A stretch of DNA of 8,822 nucleotides from Phycisphaerae bacterium (GTDB taxonomy: Bacteria; Planctomycetota; Phycisphaerae; JAJVII01). Each line of letters opens with the position of its first letter. Within the stretch, counting starts at the first letter, position 1. Of this stretch, positions 1 through 7,313 are shown piece by piece. Position numbers and translations under genes: made by a program. The notes below the pieces were generated by a model. That model was not told the DNA's origin, searched no databases, and was given only the letters and a program-made list of their open reading frames with translations. The DNA is taken from contig JAQTVL010000155.1 of NCBI GenBank assembly GCA_028706835.1, forward strand, positions 1 to 8,822. Reading direction: 5' to 3'.

Positions 1-3000
1 GGCGTCTTCGCGCCGATGGTCAGGGAGCCGCCGTTGCTCCAGATCGTCTGGTCCACGATGGGCGAACCGGTCAGGGCACCGGCGAGGTTCGGCGTCTGCA
101 CCGTGGCGCTCGCGCCGGCGATGTCGAACACCGAGCCCGGCAAAGCGACGATCGTGCCGCCGTCCAGCGAGATCGACCCGCCCGCCAGCACGCTGCCGGT
201 CCGGTAGCCCGGGACCAGCGGGTTGGGCACGAAGACGCCGCTGACGTCGAGCACGGCGTTAGACCCGATCCAAAGGTCTGCGGCCGGATTGTCGACCGTG
301 ATCGGCGGCCCGCTAGTGATGAGGCTGAAGTCCTGAGGAACGCCGCCGTCGGTAAGGGAAATGCCGCCGCCGTGCGCCGTGATGCGGCCCAGGATGGTCA
401 GCGGCCCGCCGGCCGACAGCGAGATCCGGGCGCCGGGCTCGCCAAGGATCGCCGCGCCGGTGTCGAGCAGAAGCCCGGCGTGAGTGGCCGGCCCGAAGCT
501 GAGGCCCGCCAGCGGGTCGTCATAGGCGAGCAGATAGGAGGTCTGGGTGAGCGTCAGGTTGACCGGCTGGCGCTCACCAAGTGGCGCCAGGCCGAGCGTC
601 GCGAAGTCACGCACGCGCGTGCCGGTCGCCGGAAGCAGGCCGCCCCCGGCGATCAGGTAGTTCTGCTGCTGCAGCACAACCTGCGTGCCGGCGGTGATGG
701 TGGTCCCGCCATAGACGCTGGTCAGGGCGTAGCTCGAGAAGCCGTTGGAGGCGAAGAACGAGGCGGGCAAGGCGAGCGTGCCGGCCTGGGCACCCGTGGT
801 GATCGGGGTGATCTGTGAGACGCCGCCGATCTGGATCGTCGGCGCCTGCAGGGTGAAGGTCCCGCCCTGGGCCAGCCCACTGCTGTAGATCGTCCCGCCG
901 AGGAAGATGTTGGCGGCGGTCGGCTCGTTGCCGAAGTTGGGCGCGGCGCCGGGTTGGGGCAGATAGGTGCTGTTGCCGAAGAAATCGACGTAACGCTCGC
1001 TGCCGTAGCCTGGGCCGGCATAGGTGAGCAGCGTAAGGCTGCCGCCATTGCCCGCGGGCAGGCCATTGGCAGCGGGCTTAAGCCTGCCGTTGGTTCCGAC
1101 GTAGCCGCCGCTTGAGACGTCGATGACGCTGCCGGGAGCCAGCACGATGCTCTGGGTCGTATCCACGAACGGCGAGAACGGGTTCCCAGGTATCGGCTTC
1201 GTGGTCGAATCGCTGTTGGTCTGGATCGTCACCGACCCGCCGTTGATGAACGCCGGCCCCTGCGCCGCCGCGCCGCTCGTGACTGCGTCGAAGTCGTTCA
1301 CCCACAGCCCAGCGACATTGAGCACCGCGTCGGGGCCGATGGTGACCTGGGCGACTGGCGGCGCGTTCGTGACCGACTGGCCGGTCTCGGCGTAGCCCAC
1401 CAGGGTGATCTTGCCGGCCGGGGCGTTGATCGTGCCGTCGATGGTGTCGACGTTGTCGAGACTGACGCTGCCGCCGGGGGCGACCGACAACACCGCGCCC
1501 TTGGCCATGGAGACGGGGGCCAGGGTCTTCAGCGTGATGGCGTGGAAGCCGGCCGCCGACAAGGCGTCGGTCGAATAGACCAGCTGCGGATAGGCAACCG
1601 TCAGCAGGTTGCCATTGGGGTCATAGGTTGTCGGGTAGGAGACCGTCGTCTTGAAATTGAGCATCGAGCCGTTGACGAAATCCGGCGTGAACGCGCCGGG
1701 ATCGAGAATGTCCGCGGCCTGGCTCTGCAGCAGGACTGTCGGCGTGGGCGGCGGGTTGACGCCCTGCGGCGTCGTGATCGTGATGGACAAGGACCCGCCG
1801 GTCGGCAACTCGTCCGGCGTAGTCTGCGTTCCGCCCGTCCCGGTGTCGCTCTGGGCTAGCAGGGCCTGCCGCTCGCTGGTCGTGGCGTTGGCGAGCAGCG
1901 TGCCTTCCAGCACCGGATAGGCGGCCATGATCGAGAGGCCGCCCGCGCTGACCCCGTCGATATAGCTAGGCTGGTAATAGCCGCGGCTGACCAAGGGACT
2001 GCTGTAGCTCTGGCTGATCCCCCAGCGCGGGTGGTTCTCGACGAAGGTTCCCGCCAGGCCCACATAGGTGAGTGTCGGGTCGGCGTCGCCGATGCCGTAG
2101 ACCTGCCCGTTGGTCGCCAAAAGGTTGGTCGTATTGAGCGGGGCGCCGGCGAAGGCGATCTGGCCGCCCGAGACGTTGATGGTCGAGCCGGACTGCTGCA
2201 GCACCTGGGCGAAGGGGTCATAGTTGCCGCCGCCGATGCTGAGCCTGCCGCCGCGCGTCAGGAGCTGGTCGATGGTCTTCGGGACGTCGCCGAGATAGCC
2301 CAGGCCCGAGGCGCTGAAGAGCGGCGAGCCCACCCAGGCCGTTCCATCGGCGCGCACGCCGCTTTGCAGCAGGTTGATGGTGACGGTCTGGCCGATCAGG
2401 TTCTGGGCGAGCGGCGTGTCGGCCACGTCGTTGGCGGTGACCTTGAAGGTGTAGAGGTAGTCCGCCGCCGAGGCCGTGGCGTCGAGGCCGCTGAGGTCGA
2501 TGACGCTGCCCGATCCGAGGAAGACCTGGGATGCGACCGGCGGCGCGGCGAAGGTGTTGGTGCCGGTCCCCTGCGGCGAGATGCTCACCCCCGCGCCGGG
2601 CGCGTAGATCAGCGCGCCCGACTGGCCGCCGGCGCTGCCTTGCAGATCGACATTGGCAGCGCCGATTACGATCGAGGGCGGAGTGAAGACCGAAGTGGAG
2701 TTGGTCGGGATGGTCTCGCCGTTCTCGTCGGGCAGGATAGTGGTGACGCTGTCGGGCGTGAAGGTCAGCAGAGTGTTGGCGAAGAAGCTGAGGTTAGCGG
2801 CGCGGTTGACGCTGGTGGTCGCCTCGATGACGCCATTTTGGATGAGGTTGTCGCCGACAAGCGTGACGGCGCCGTCCTTGGAGGTCAGAATGCCGTCATT
2901 TTCCGTGAGCGCCGGCGTGGTCAGGGCGGCCGGGAAGTAGGTCTGGGCGAACCCTCCGCCGATCCCGTTCGGCGGGACCTGGGTGACCGAGATCGTGGTC

Positions 3001-4106
3001 CCACTCGCCGGCTCGGACAGCACAACGTCGTTCGCCGCCGCCAGGATGATCTGGCCCGAGCTCGTGGTGATCGCCCCGCCGTTGATGACGCTGGGGCCGG
3101 CCAGGGCCACATAGCCGCCGTTGTCGAAGCCGAGGATGCTGGTGGTGATCTGGGCGCCCGGCTGCACCGTGATCCCGGCGTTGGTCTGGCCCGGGACCGC
3201 GCCGAGCGAGAAAATCGCGGCGACGACGACCTGGTTGGTGGGGAACAGGCCCTGGCTGATGAAGGTCGTGTTGGCCGCGTCCTCGCCCGGCGGTGCCAGG
3301 ATAAGCGTACCGTCCGCGGTGCTCTGGGCCACGCCGTTCACCATCACCGGGACGTAGGTCGGCGCGCCGCTGAAAGCCGAGGGTCCGCTCTGGCTGTTGA
3401 GGTCGAGCGAGGAGGCGATCAGCGAGTGGACGTTGACCTGGCTGGTACCGTTAAAGATGATTCCGTTGGGGTTGATCAGGAGCACTGTGCCATCGGCCTT
3501 GATGCGTCCCAGGATCTGACTGGGGGATCCGGCGGCGTCGATGCGGTTGAGCGCGACCCAGTTGTTGCCGTTCTTGGAATTACCGCCCGATTGATCGAAA
3601 TCGACCGTCGTCGACTTGCCGACGTTGAAGCTCTGCCAGGTCAGGATGGCGCGCTGGGAGGTCTGCGTGATGGTGACCGTGGTCTGGCCGTTGCTCGTGG
3701 TCTGGGTCGGCTGGCTGGCGTTGACCCAGAGGTTGGGGTCGGTCCCGGCCGCGACGCGCGGGTCGACGACGAGACCGCCAATGGCCAGGCCATCGGGGAT
3801 GGTGGAGACCTTGGCGAGCGCGGCGGTGCGGGCGGCGGTCTGAGCTTGCTGGGCGAGGTCTTGCGCGGTCGCGACGCGTGCCTTGATCGCGTTTTGGCGG
3901 TTGAGCGCGCTCTGGGCGATGGTTGGCACCGTGGTGGTGATCGTGCCGCCAGTTGCGCTGCCGCCAGCACCGCCGGTCTGGGTGCTGCTCCCAGCCATGC
4001 CGCGCAGTCCGGAGACGGTCTGGGCCATCGCCGGGGTGGCGACGAGCAGGGTCAACAGGCTGGCACTGGAGAGCAGCAGGCGGCGCTTGGCGATGGACTG
4101 AGACAT
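1..4106 (-). CDS. Filamentous-haemagglutinin-type giant adhesin, N-terminal 1368 codons (3' end outside window)
   Basis: Secreted surface adhesin of the two-partner-secretion (TPS) type. The minus frame is open from an ATG at 4106 to the left edge with no stop, so at least 1368 residues are encoded and the C-terminus is missing. Residues 1-28 form a signal peptide (KRR, then a Leu-rich core, cleavage after ATPAMA). Residues 62-99 are Ala/Gln-rich and probably helical. The TPS domain follows (about 125-270), with WQSFNVG at 157-163 and the hallmark NPNGIIF at 212-218, then a long Gly/Thr/Val-rich beta-helix region. Variants of G-x-V-(I/L)-D-(V/L)-S-G recur at residues 533, 640, 926, 992 and 1283. 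Related alphaproteobacterial proteins usually run to several thousand residues and often end in a DUF3739 region, which cannot be seen here. A weak AGGGG lies 12 bases before the ATG. It is the last gene of the run in this window, 53 bases after the small exported protein. The family is clear; the ligand and secretion route are unknown. Confidence 0.93.
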   Translation of the reverse strand, partial: MSQSIAKRRLLLSSASLLTLLVATPAMAQTVSGLRGMAGSSTQTGGAGGSATGGTITTTVPTIAQSALNRQNAIKARVATAQDLAQQAQTAARTAALAKVSTIPDGLAIGGLVVDPRVAAGTDPNLWVNASQPTQTTSNGQTTVTITQTSQRAILTWQSFNVGKSTTVDFDQSGGNSKNGNNWVALNRIDAAGSPSQILGRIKADGTVLLINPNGIIFNGTSQVNVHSLIASSLDLNSQSGPSAFSGAPTYVPVMVNGVAQSTADGTLILAPPGEDAANTTFISQGLFPTNQVVVAAIFSLGAVPGQTNAGITVQPGAQITTSILGFDNGGYVALAGPSVINGGAITTSSGQIILAAANDVVLSEPASGTTISVTQVPPNGIGGGFAQTYFPAALTTPALTENDGILTSKDGAVTLVGDNLIQNGVIEATTSVNRAANLSFFANTLLTFTPDSVTTILPDENGETIPTNSTSVFTPPSIVIGAANVDLQGSAGGQSGALIYAPGAGVSISPQGTGTNTFAAPPVASQVFLGSGSVIDLSGLDATASAADYLYTFKVTANDVADTPLAQNLIGQTVTINLLQSGVRADGTAWVGSPLFSASGLGYLGDVPKTIDQLLTRGGRLSIGGGNYDPFAQVLQQSGSTINVSGGQIAFAGAPLNTTNLLATNGQVYGIGDADPTLTYVGLAGTFVENHPRWGISQSYSSPLVSRGYYQPSYIDGVSAGGLSIMAAYPVLEGTLLANATTSERQALLAQSDTGTGGTQTTPDELPTGGSLSITITTPQGVNPPPTPTVLLQSQAADILDPGAFTPDFVNGSMLNFKTTVSYPTTYDPNGNLLTVAYPQLVYSTDALSAAGFHAITLKTLAPVSMAKGAVLSVAPGGSVSLDNVDTIDGTINAPAGKITLVGYAETGQSVTNAPPVAQVTIGPDAVLNVAGLWVNDFDAVTSGAAAQGPAFINGGSVTIQTNSDSTTKPIPGNPFSPFVDTTQSIVLAPGSVIDVSSGGYVGTNGRLKPAANGLPAGNGGSLTLLTYAGPGYGSERYVDFFGNSTYLPQPGAAPNFGNEPTAANIFLGGTIYSSGLAQGGTFTLQAPTIQIGGVSQITPITTGAQAGTLALPASFFASNGFSSYALTSVYGGTTITAGTQVVLQQQNYLIAGGGLLPATGTRVRDFATLGLAPLGERQPVNLTLTQTSYLLAYDDPLAGLSFGPATHAGLLLDTGAAILGEPGARISLSAGGPLTILGRITAHGGGISLTDGGVPQDFSLITSGPPITVDNPAADLWIGSNAVLDVSGVFVPNPLVPGYRTGSVLAGGSISLDGGTIVALPGSVFDIAGASATVQTPNLAGALTGSPIVDQTIWSNGGSLTIGAKT

Positions 4107-4159
4107 GACGAACGAAAGCCCCTGTTTGAATTGATGTATATTGTGCTTGGGAGACCGGA
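4107..4159 (-). promoter_or_regulatory. AT-richer gap before the adhesin; weak RBS, possible internal promoter
   Basis: This is the longest non-coding gap in the window (53 bases) and is visibly richer in A/T than its surroundings; on the minus strand it contains AATATACATCAATTCAAAC. The TATACA-like stretch could be a -10 element for extra adhesin transcription, but no convincing -35 is seen at the right distance. AGGGG at 4119-4123 is the only ribosome-binding candidate and sits 12 bases from the ATG, which is rather far. No terminator-like hairpin with a T-run is visible, so read-through from the upstream genes is expected. Confidence 0.25.
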
Positions 4160-4720
4160 TCATTTCGGCCTCGCGGGAACGACGGGCGTGGTGAAGACGG
4201 GCGCCGGCGGCCGCGCGAGCTGCGCCGACTTGCCGAAATTGCTGCCGAGCCGCTGATGCGTCGCGGAATAGCTGAACGTGCCCGCCTTGTTCGGCTGGTC
4301 GGCCTGGCCGGTGATCGCGTCCTCGGCGGGCGGTCCCGACTGGCCCGGTTTGGCGGCTGCCTTCAGCTCGAAACTGAGGCAGGCATAATCGGGGGCTTTG
4401 GCGGTCCCGGCCTTGGCCGTGCAGTCGGATGGCCGTTTGCCGGTAACGACGACCTCGCTGTCGGCCCTGGCGATCTTGTCGCGGCGATTCTGCGGTGGCG
4501 CGGCCTGAGCGGGGAGGGCGGTGGCGAGGAGAATTACGCTGCCCACCGCGCCGCGCCAGCCCCCTTGGCGTTGCGCCCAAGAAGAAGGGGAGGCGGGGTT
4601 TCGGGGCGGGCGGCTGGAAGCGAGTCCCGGCGCGCCCGTCCCGTTCCGATGGGAACGGCGCGCAACAGCGTCAGGGGCGCCCAAAGGGTAAAGGCTGGCC
4701 ATGACCGCGCCGCGTTCCAT
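4160..4720 (-). CDS. Small exported protein of unknown function with a TonB-box-like motif
   Basis: Predicted 186 residues; I do not recognise a characterised family. The chosen ATG (4720) overlaps the porin stop as TGATG, suggesting coupled translation. A hydrophobic stretch GSVILLATALPAQA at 60-73 looks like a signal peptide cleaved after AQA, but about 55 Arg/Pro/Ser-rich residues precede it, which is unusual. An ATG at 4702 or a GTG at 4546 are alternative starts, and the GTG would leave the signal peptide without a basic n-region. The predicted mature part (about 113 residues) begins with a short basic linker, then DSEVVVTGKRP at 87-97, which resembles the TonB box of TonB-dependent receptors. 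Cys100 and Cys114 could form a disulfide. The C-terminal half is Pro/Ala-rich with a TFSYSATHQRLGSNFGKS patch (148-165) and ends in a Pro-rich tail. There is no beta-barrel and no second membrane segment. It lies between the porin and the adhesin, so a periplasmic or surface role with one of them is plausible. Confidence 0.62.
   Translation of the reverse strand: MERGAVMASLYPLGAPDAVARRSHRNGTGAPGLASSRPPRNPASPSSWAQRQGGWRGAVGSVILLATALPAQAAPPQNRRDKIARADSEVVVTGKRPSDCTAKAGTAKAPDYACLSFELKAAAKPGQSGPPAEDAITGQADQPNKAGTFSYSATHQRLGSNFGKSAQLARPPAPVFTTPVVPARPK
4430..4462 (-). other. TonB-box-like segment in the small exported protein
   Basis: Encodes residues 87-97, DSEVVVTGKRP. TonB boxes in E. coli receptors read DTITVTA (FhuA), DTLVVTA (BtuB) and DTIVVTA (FepA), and sphingomonad and caulobacter receptors often carry EIVVTG-R. 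The position, 13 residues after the predicted cleavage site, fits a segment reachable by TonB in the periplasm. The resemblance is seen directly; binding to TonB is inferred. Confidence 0.5.
4630..4663. repeat. Inverted repeat early in the small gene (possible mRNA hairpin)
   Basis: Perfect 7-base arms CCGTTCC (4641-4647) and GGAACGG (4652-4658) around a 4-base loop. They are flanked by a second pairing GCGCG (4630-4634) with CGCGC (4659-4663) across a 6-base bulge. The site lies between the porin stop and the signal peptide of the next protein, where the reading frame looks poorly conserved in style. It may be an mRNA structure tuning downstream expression. There is no T-run, so it is not a typical terminator. 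Confidence 0.35.
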
Positions 4721-4722
4721 CA
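4718..4722 (-). promoter_or_regulatory. TGATG stop/start overlap between porin and small exported protein
   Basis: The porin stop TGA (4722-4720) shares its A with the ATG (4720-4718) of the next frame. No good Shine-Dalgarno sequence precedes this ATG, so initiation here would depend on ribosomes finishing the porin. If the next gene really starts further in, the overlap is accidental. Confidence 0.45.
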
Positions 4723-6525
4723 GAATTTCACGTTGAAGTCGGCTTGCATCACGTCGACCCGGAACTGCGGTCCCGAGATCTCCTGCGCCGAAAGCCAGCG
4801 CACACCGAACGAGGTGTTGCGCATGAGTCCGTAGGTGCCCCCGATCGTCCAGCCCTTGGCGTTGGTGCCGCCGAGATGAAAATCCTGATCGGTGAACGCA
4901 TCGAGCAGCGCGTCGGGTTCGAGGCGTCGGTAGGACCCTGTGATCTGCCAATCGCCTCGTTTGTCGATTGCAGGGGTGCCGAAAGTGGCGCGCACCAGCC
5001 AGGCGGTATTGCCTGACTTGAAGATGCTTTGCCCAGGTGGGCAGACGTCACTGACCAACGCGACCGCGCAGCTCTCGTTGTTGTTGACGATCTGCGAAAG
5101 GCCCGAGCGGGGATTGAAGCCGCGCGCGAGCACATCGTTGCGGTTGAAGCCGAGATTCCTGGCATAGTGGCCGGTGAGCGATAGACGGAGGCCATCTGCG
5201 ACCTCCCAATCGACATCGCCCGAAATGGCGAGCAGGTGGAATTTGGACGCCAACCCGAAATATTGCGGGCTCGACGTGTCGGTTGGGTTGACCGAGACCT
5301 CGTCGCGAATGGCGAACAAGGTGTTGCCTTTCTGGCTGTACCCGGGTCGGCTATAGTCGGTGAGGCAATAAGCCGCGAGATTGGAACAGGCCGGCGACAG
5401 TGCGCCCTCGACATTCTGATAATAATAGTAGGCGCCATCGAGGCTCGCCCGAACGCTGCTGGTCGCCTGCCAGGAAAGGCCGAGCTGCCCCGCGAACAAC
5501 CATTTGTCCTGAGCGATGCCCTGTTTGTTGAACGCAAAAGCCTGGGCAGGCGCATTGTCGGCGCCAAAATCGAGCGGGAAGGCTCCGCCAACCGCAAAGG
5601 CGCTCAGGCCGCCGCCAACCGACCGTTCGTAGCTGAGCGCGGCGCCGTCCAGATTGACATCGTCGTCCCAGACCAACTCTGCCAGCCGAAACGGGTTGGC
5701 CATGCGGCCGGCGTAGATGTGCAAGCCGTCGATCGGGCGATAATCGACATAAGCGCGGTCAAGCCAGATACTCTTGTTGGTGTAATAGCCGCCAAGCGTC
5801 TGGTTGGTGCTGTCGGGATTGTTCTGTTGACCCGTAGCGATGCGGAAATAGGTAGTGAGGCTGTCGGTGACGTCGGCCTCGATCCCGAACCGAGCGCGGA
5901 TTCGCAGCAGATTGCGATTGCGCTGCGAGTTGACGATTGGTGGATTGTTGGGGTTGGTCGCGGGATCGGTGTTGTAAGGAGCGCCCGAATTGATCGACGC
6001 GACGTCGACGAATTGATAGCCATTGCCTTTGTCGAAGAAACGACCTTCGTCGCGGAACCTGAAGTCACCGCTGATCTTGATCGAGCGCACCCAGTCGGGG
6101 AGCGCATCGGGCGACACGAGGCCCTCGCGCTTGGCATCGGCGAGCACTTCGCCCTTGACCTCTTCCTTGATCTGATCGCGGACGAACTGCGGCACGTAGC
6201 GTACGCTGGTCCCCGGCTCCGCCGAGGCGGGCGAAGCTGCGGCAACGGCCGTTTGTGCGTTCGTCTGTGCGGTCTGCGCGGCCTGCGCGGTGGCTTGCGC
6301 CCGCGCGGCTTCGGCCTCGGCCTGCTGGATCATCGTGTCGGCCTCGGCGCGGCTCAGGATCCCCTTCCTGACCAACGCGTTGACGAGGTTGACGGTCGCG
6401 TTCTGCGAGACCGGTGTCTCCTCAGGCGCCTCCTGGGCGAGGGCCGGGGTCGCGGTCAGCGCGGTCGCGCCGAGCAAGGCCACAAGTAGCGTCCGGGTTC
6501 GGAAATGGCGGGTAAGGCAAGTCAT
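4720..6525 (-). CDS. Porin_5-type putative outer-membrane porin
   Basis: Predicted 601-residue outer-membrane beta-barrel. Residues 1-30 are a standard signal peptide (RHFRTRT, hydrophobic core, cleavage after ATPALA). The region that follows (42-98) is helical: a VNLVNALVRKGILSRAEAD segment, then an Ala/Gln-rich probable coiled coil. Residues 108-146 hold the family-typical stretch with QIKEEVKGEVLADAKREG and PDALPDW. The rest is alternating aromatic/polar strands ending in ADFNVKF, whose terminal Phe fits recognition by the BAM assembly machine. Two cysteine pairs in loop-like segments (SPACSNLAAYC and ESCAVALVSDVC) may form disulfides. There is no plug domain, so this is not a TonB-dependent receptor. 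The ATG at 6525 was chosen for the signal peptide; AAAGGGG lies 9 bases before it. An in-frame ATG at 6612 has a better RBS and overlaps the tonB stop, adding 29 residues. The family call rests on remembered pattern; the substrate is unknown. Confidence 0.9.
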   Translation of the reverse strand: MTCLTRHFRTRTLLVALLGATALTATPALAQEAPEETPVSQNATVNLVNALVRKGILSRAEADTMIQQAEAEAARAQATAQAAQTAQTNAQTAVAAASPASAEPGTSVRYVPQFVRDQIKEEVKGEVLADAKREGLVSPDALPDWVRSIKISGDFRFRDEGRFFDKGNGYQFVDVASINSGAPYNTDPATNPNNPPIVNSQRNRNLLRIRARFGIEADVTDSLTTYFRIATGQQNNPDSTNQTLGGYYTNKSIWLDRAYVDYRPIDGLHIYAGRMANPFRLAELVWDDDVNLDGAALSYERSVGGGLSAFAVGGAFPLDFGADNAPAQAFAFNKQGIAQDKWLFAGQLGLSWQATSSVRASLDGAYYYYQNVEGALSPACSNLAAYCLTDYSRPGYSQKGNTLFAIRDEVSVNPTDTSSPQYFGLASKFHLLAISGDVDWEVADGLRLSLTGHYARNLGFNRNDVLARGFNPRSGLSQIVNNNESCAVALVSDVCPPGQSIFKSGNTAWLVRATFGTPAIDKRGDWQITGSYRRLEPDALLDAFTDQDFHLGGTNAKGWTIGGTYGLMRNTSFGVRWLSAQEISGPQFRVDVMQADFNVKF

Positions 6526-6608
6526 GGATATAGGCCCCTTTGCGGCGCTGACGCCGGTTGTGGTGTGGACAAATGGCGTGCGGGCGCCGGGAAGGGTGGA
6601 CGAGCCGC

Positions 6609-6622
6609 TCATCCCGGCCTCC
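6609..6622 (-). promoter_or_regulatory. Strong RBS plus ATGA overlap at the end of tonB (alternative porin start)
   Basis: GGAGG (6618-6622) stands 5 bases before an ATG (6612-6610) that overlaps the tonB stop (6611-6609) as ATGA. The ATG is in frame with the porin and would add MSGSSTLPGARTPFVHTTTG and nine more residues before the usual signal peptide. It may be the true start or may keep ribosomes on the message for the ATG at 6525. Confidence 0.5.
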
Positions 6623-7310
6623 GAAGATCGAGGGTGATCGCAACCGGCATGGCGAGGCCCGGATCGGGCGGGCGCACGGTGCGGCCGGAAAGTGCCGCCT
6701 CGATATCGGCCGCCTTGTCGCTGCCCGACGCCTCGACCCGCGTGACGCGGCCGGTGCTGTCGATCCATACCCGGGCACGGGCAATGAGCGCGGCCGAGCG
6801 CAAGGGCTTGCTGGCTTCGACCGCATGGCGGAACTCGCCGGCAAGATAGGAGGCATAAGCCGCGCGGTTGAAGCCACCGATGCCTGAGCCGATCCGGCCA
6901 CCGCCGGTCATGCCGTTGCCAGAGCCCGAGCCGATGTTGAAGGCATCGCCGCCCGCCTGGGCCGGCCCGTTGATCGATACCGCCGATCCGGCCGACGGCG
7001 CCGGCTGCTGGGGGCTCGGATTGGGCTGCTGGGGCGTGGGCTGCGGCTGGTTGACCGGTTGCGGTGGCACCTCTTCGGGCTTGGACTCGGGCTTGACCTC
7101 GGGCGGCGGCGGGGGAGGCGGCGGCGGCACGACCGGGATCAGCACCGAATCCTCGGCGGTCTTGCGCGTCATCGTCGCCTGCTGGGTCGAGGCCCACCAG
7201 ATCCCGGCGATGAGCGCGATGAGTGCTGCACCGCCGACGAGCTTGGGGGCGAGCGGTCGCCGTGGCGAGACGAAGGGCGGTTGCGATGGCTGGGATAGCG
7301 TCTGCACCAC
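6609..7310 (-). CDS. tonB: TonB-family energy transducer
   Basis: Predicted 233-residue protein that carries proton-motive energy from ExbB-ExbD to the outer membrane. It has a short cytoplasmic N-terminus, a single membrane anchor at about 24-40 (LVGGAALIALIAGIWWA), and a proline-rich periplasmic span at 59-105 that includes nine consecutive prolines and a Lys-Pro/Glu-Pro part. A Gly/Ser-rich linker (115-146) leads to a C-terminal TonB/TolA-like domain (about 150-230) with ALIARARVWIDSTGRVTRVE and a terminal VAITLDLR strand. The domain lacks the YP motif of classical TonB and so resembles the TonB_2/TolA-like group. Translation starts at GTG (7310, with another GTG at 7307); GGAGG at 7319-7323 lies 8 bases away, inside the end of the preceding gene. 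Only 3 bases separate the two genes. The position between the ExbD genes and the porin argues for a motor specific to this locus. Confidence 0.92.
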   Translation of the reverse strand: MVQTLSQPSQPPFVSPRRPLAPKLVGGAALIALIAGIWWASTQQATMTRKTAEDSVLIPVVPPPPPPPPPEVKPESKPEEVPPQPVNQPQPTPQQPNPSPQQPAPSAGSAVSINGPAQAGGDAFNIGSGSGNGMTGGGRIGSGIGGFNRAAYASYLAGEFRHAVEASKPLRSAALIARARVWIDSTGRVTRVEASGSDKAADIEAALSGRTVRPPDPGLAMPVAITLDLRRPG

Positions 7311-7313
7311 GGC

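Noticed and set aside
2031..4256. A 741-codon open frame on the plus strand
   Set aside because: Over 2031-4106 it lies codon-for-codon opposite the adhesin, so it has stops only where the adhesin uses TTA, CTA or TCA, which are rare in this GC-rich gene. Its product is Arg/Gly/Asp/Val-rich with no recognisable domain, and the opposite strand has a signal peptide and a TPS domain.
4630..4663. The inverted repeat as a transcription terminator
   Set aside because: No T-run follows on either strand and the downstream genes are closely packed, so a stop to transcription is not supported.
4256..4834. A 192-codon open frame on the plus strand
   Set aside because: It is in register opposite the small exported protein for most of its length and crosses into the porin end. 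The opposite strand has a signal peptide and a tight operon position; this frame has neither. I am less certain here because the minus-strand gene is itself uncharacterised.
5236..6489. A 417-codon open frame on the plus strand
   Set aside because: It is in exact register opposite the porin, and explained by the same codon avoidance. The translation has no recognisable domain, while the minus strand gives a complete porin.
4720..6525. The porin as a TonB-dependent receptor
   Set aside because: It has no plug domain and no convincing TonB box; a coiled coil precedes the barrel, and about 600 residues fits a porin.
7062..7130. The GC-rich repetitive tract in tonB as a DNA-level repeat
   Set aside because: It is the codon run for nine prolines and neighbouring Pro-rich residues, using mixed proline codons, so it is explained by the protein.
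6526..7197. An earlier start for the porin, deep inside tonB
   Set aside because: The added residues are an out-of-frame reading of the tonB proline-rich region, and they would place the signal peptide more than 220 residues from the N-terminus.
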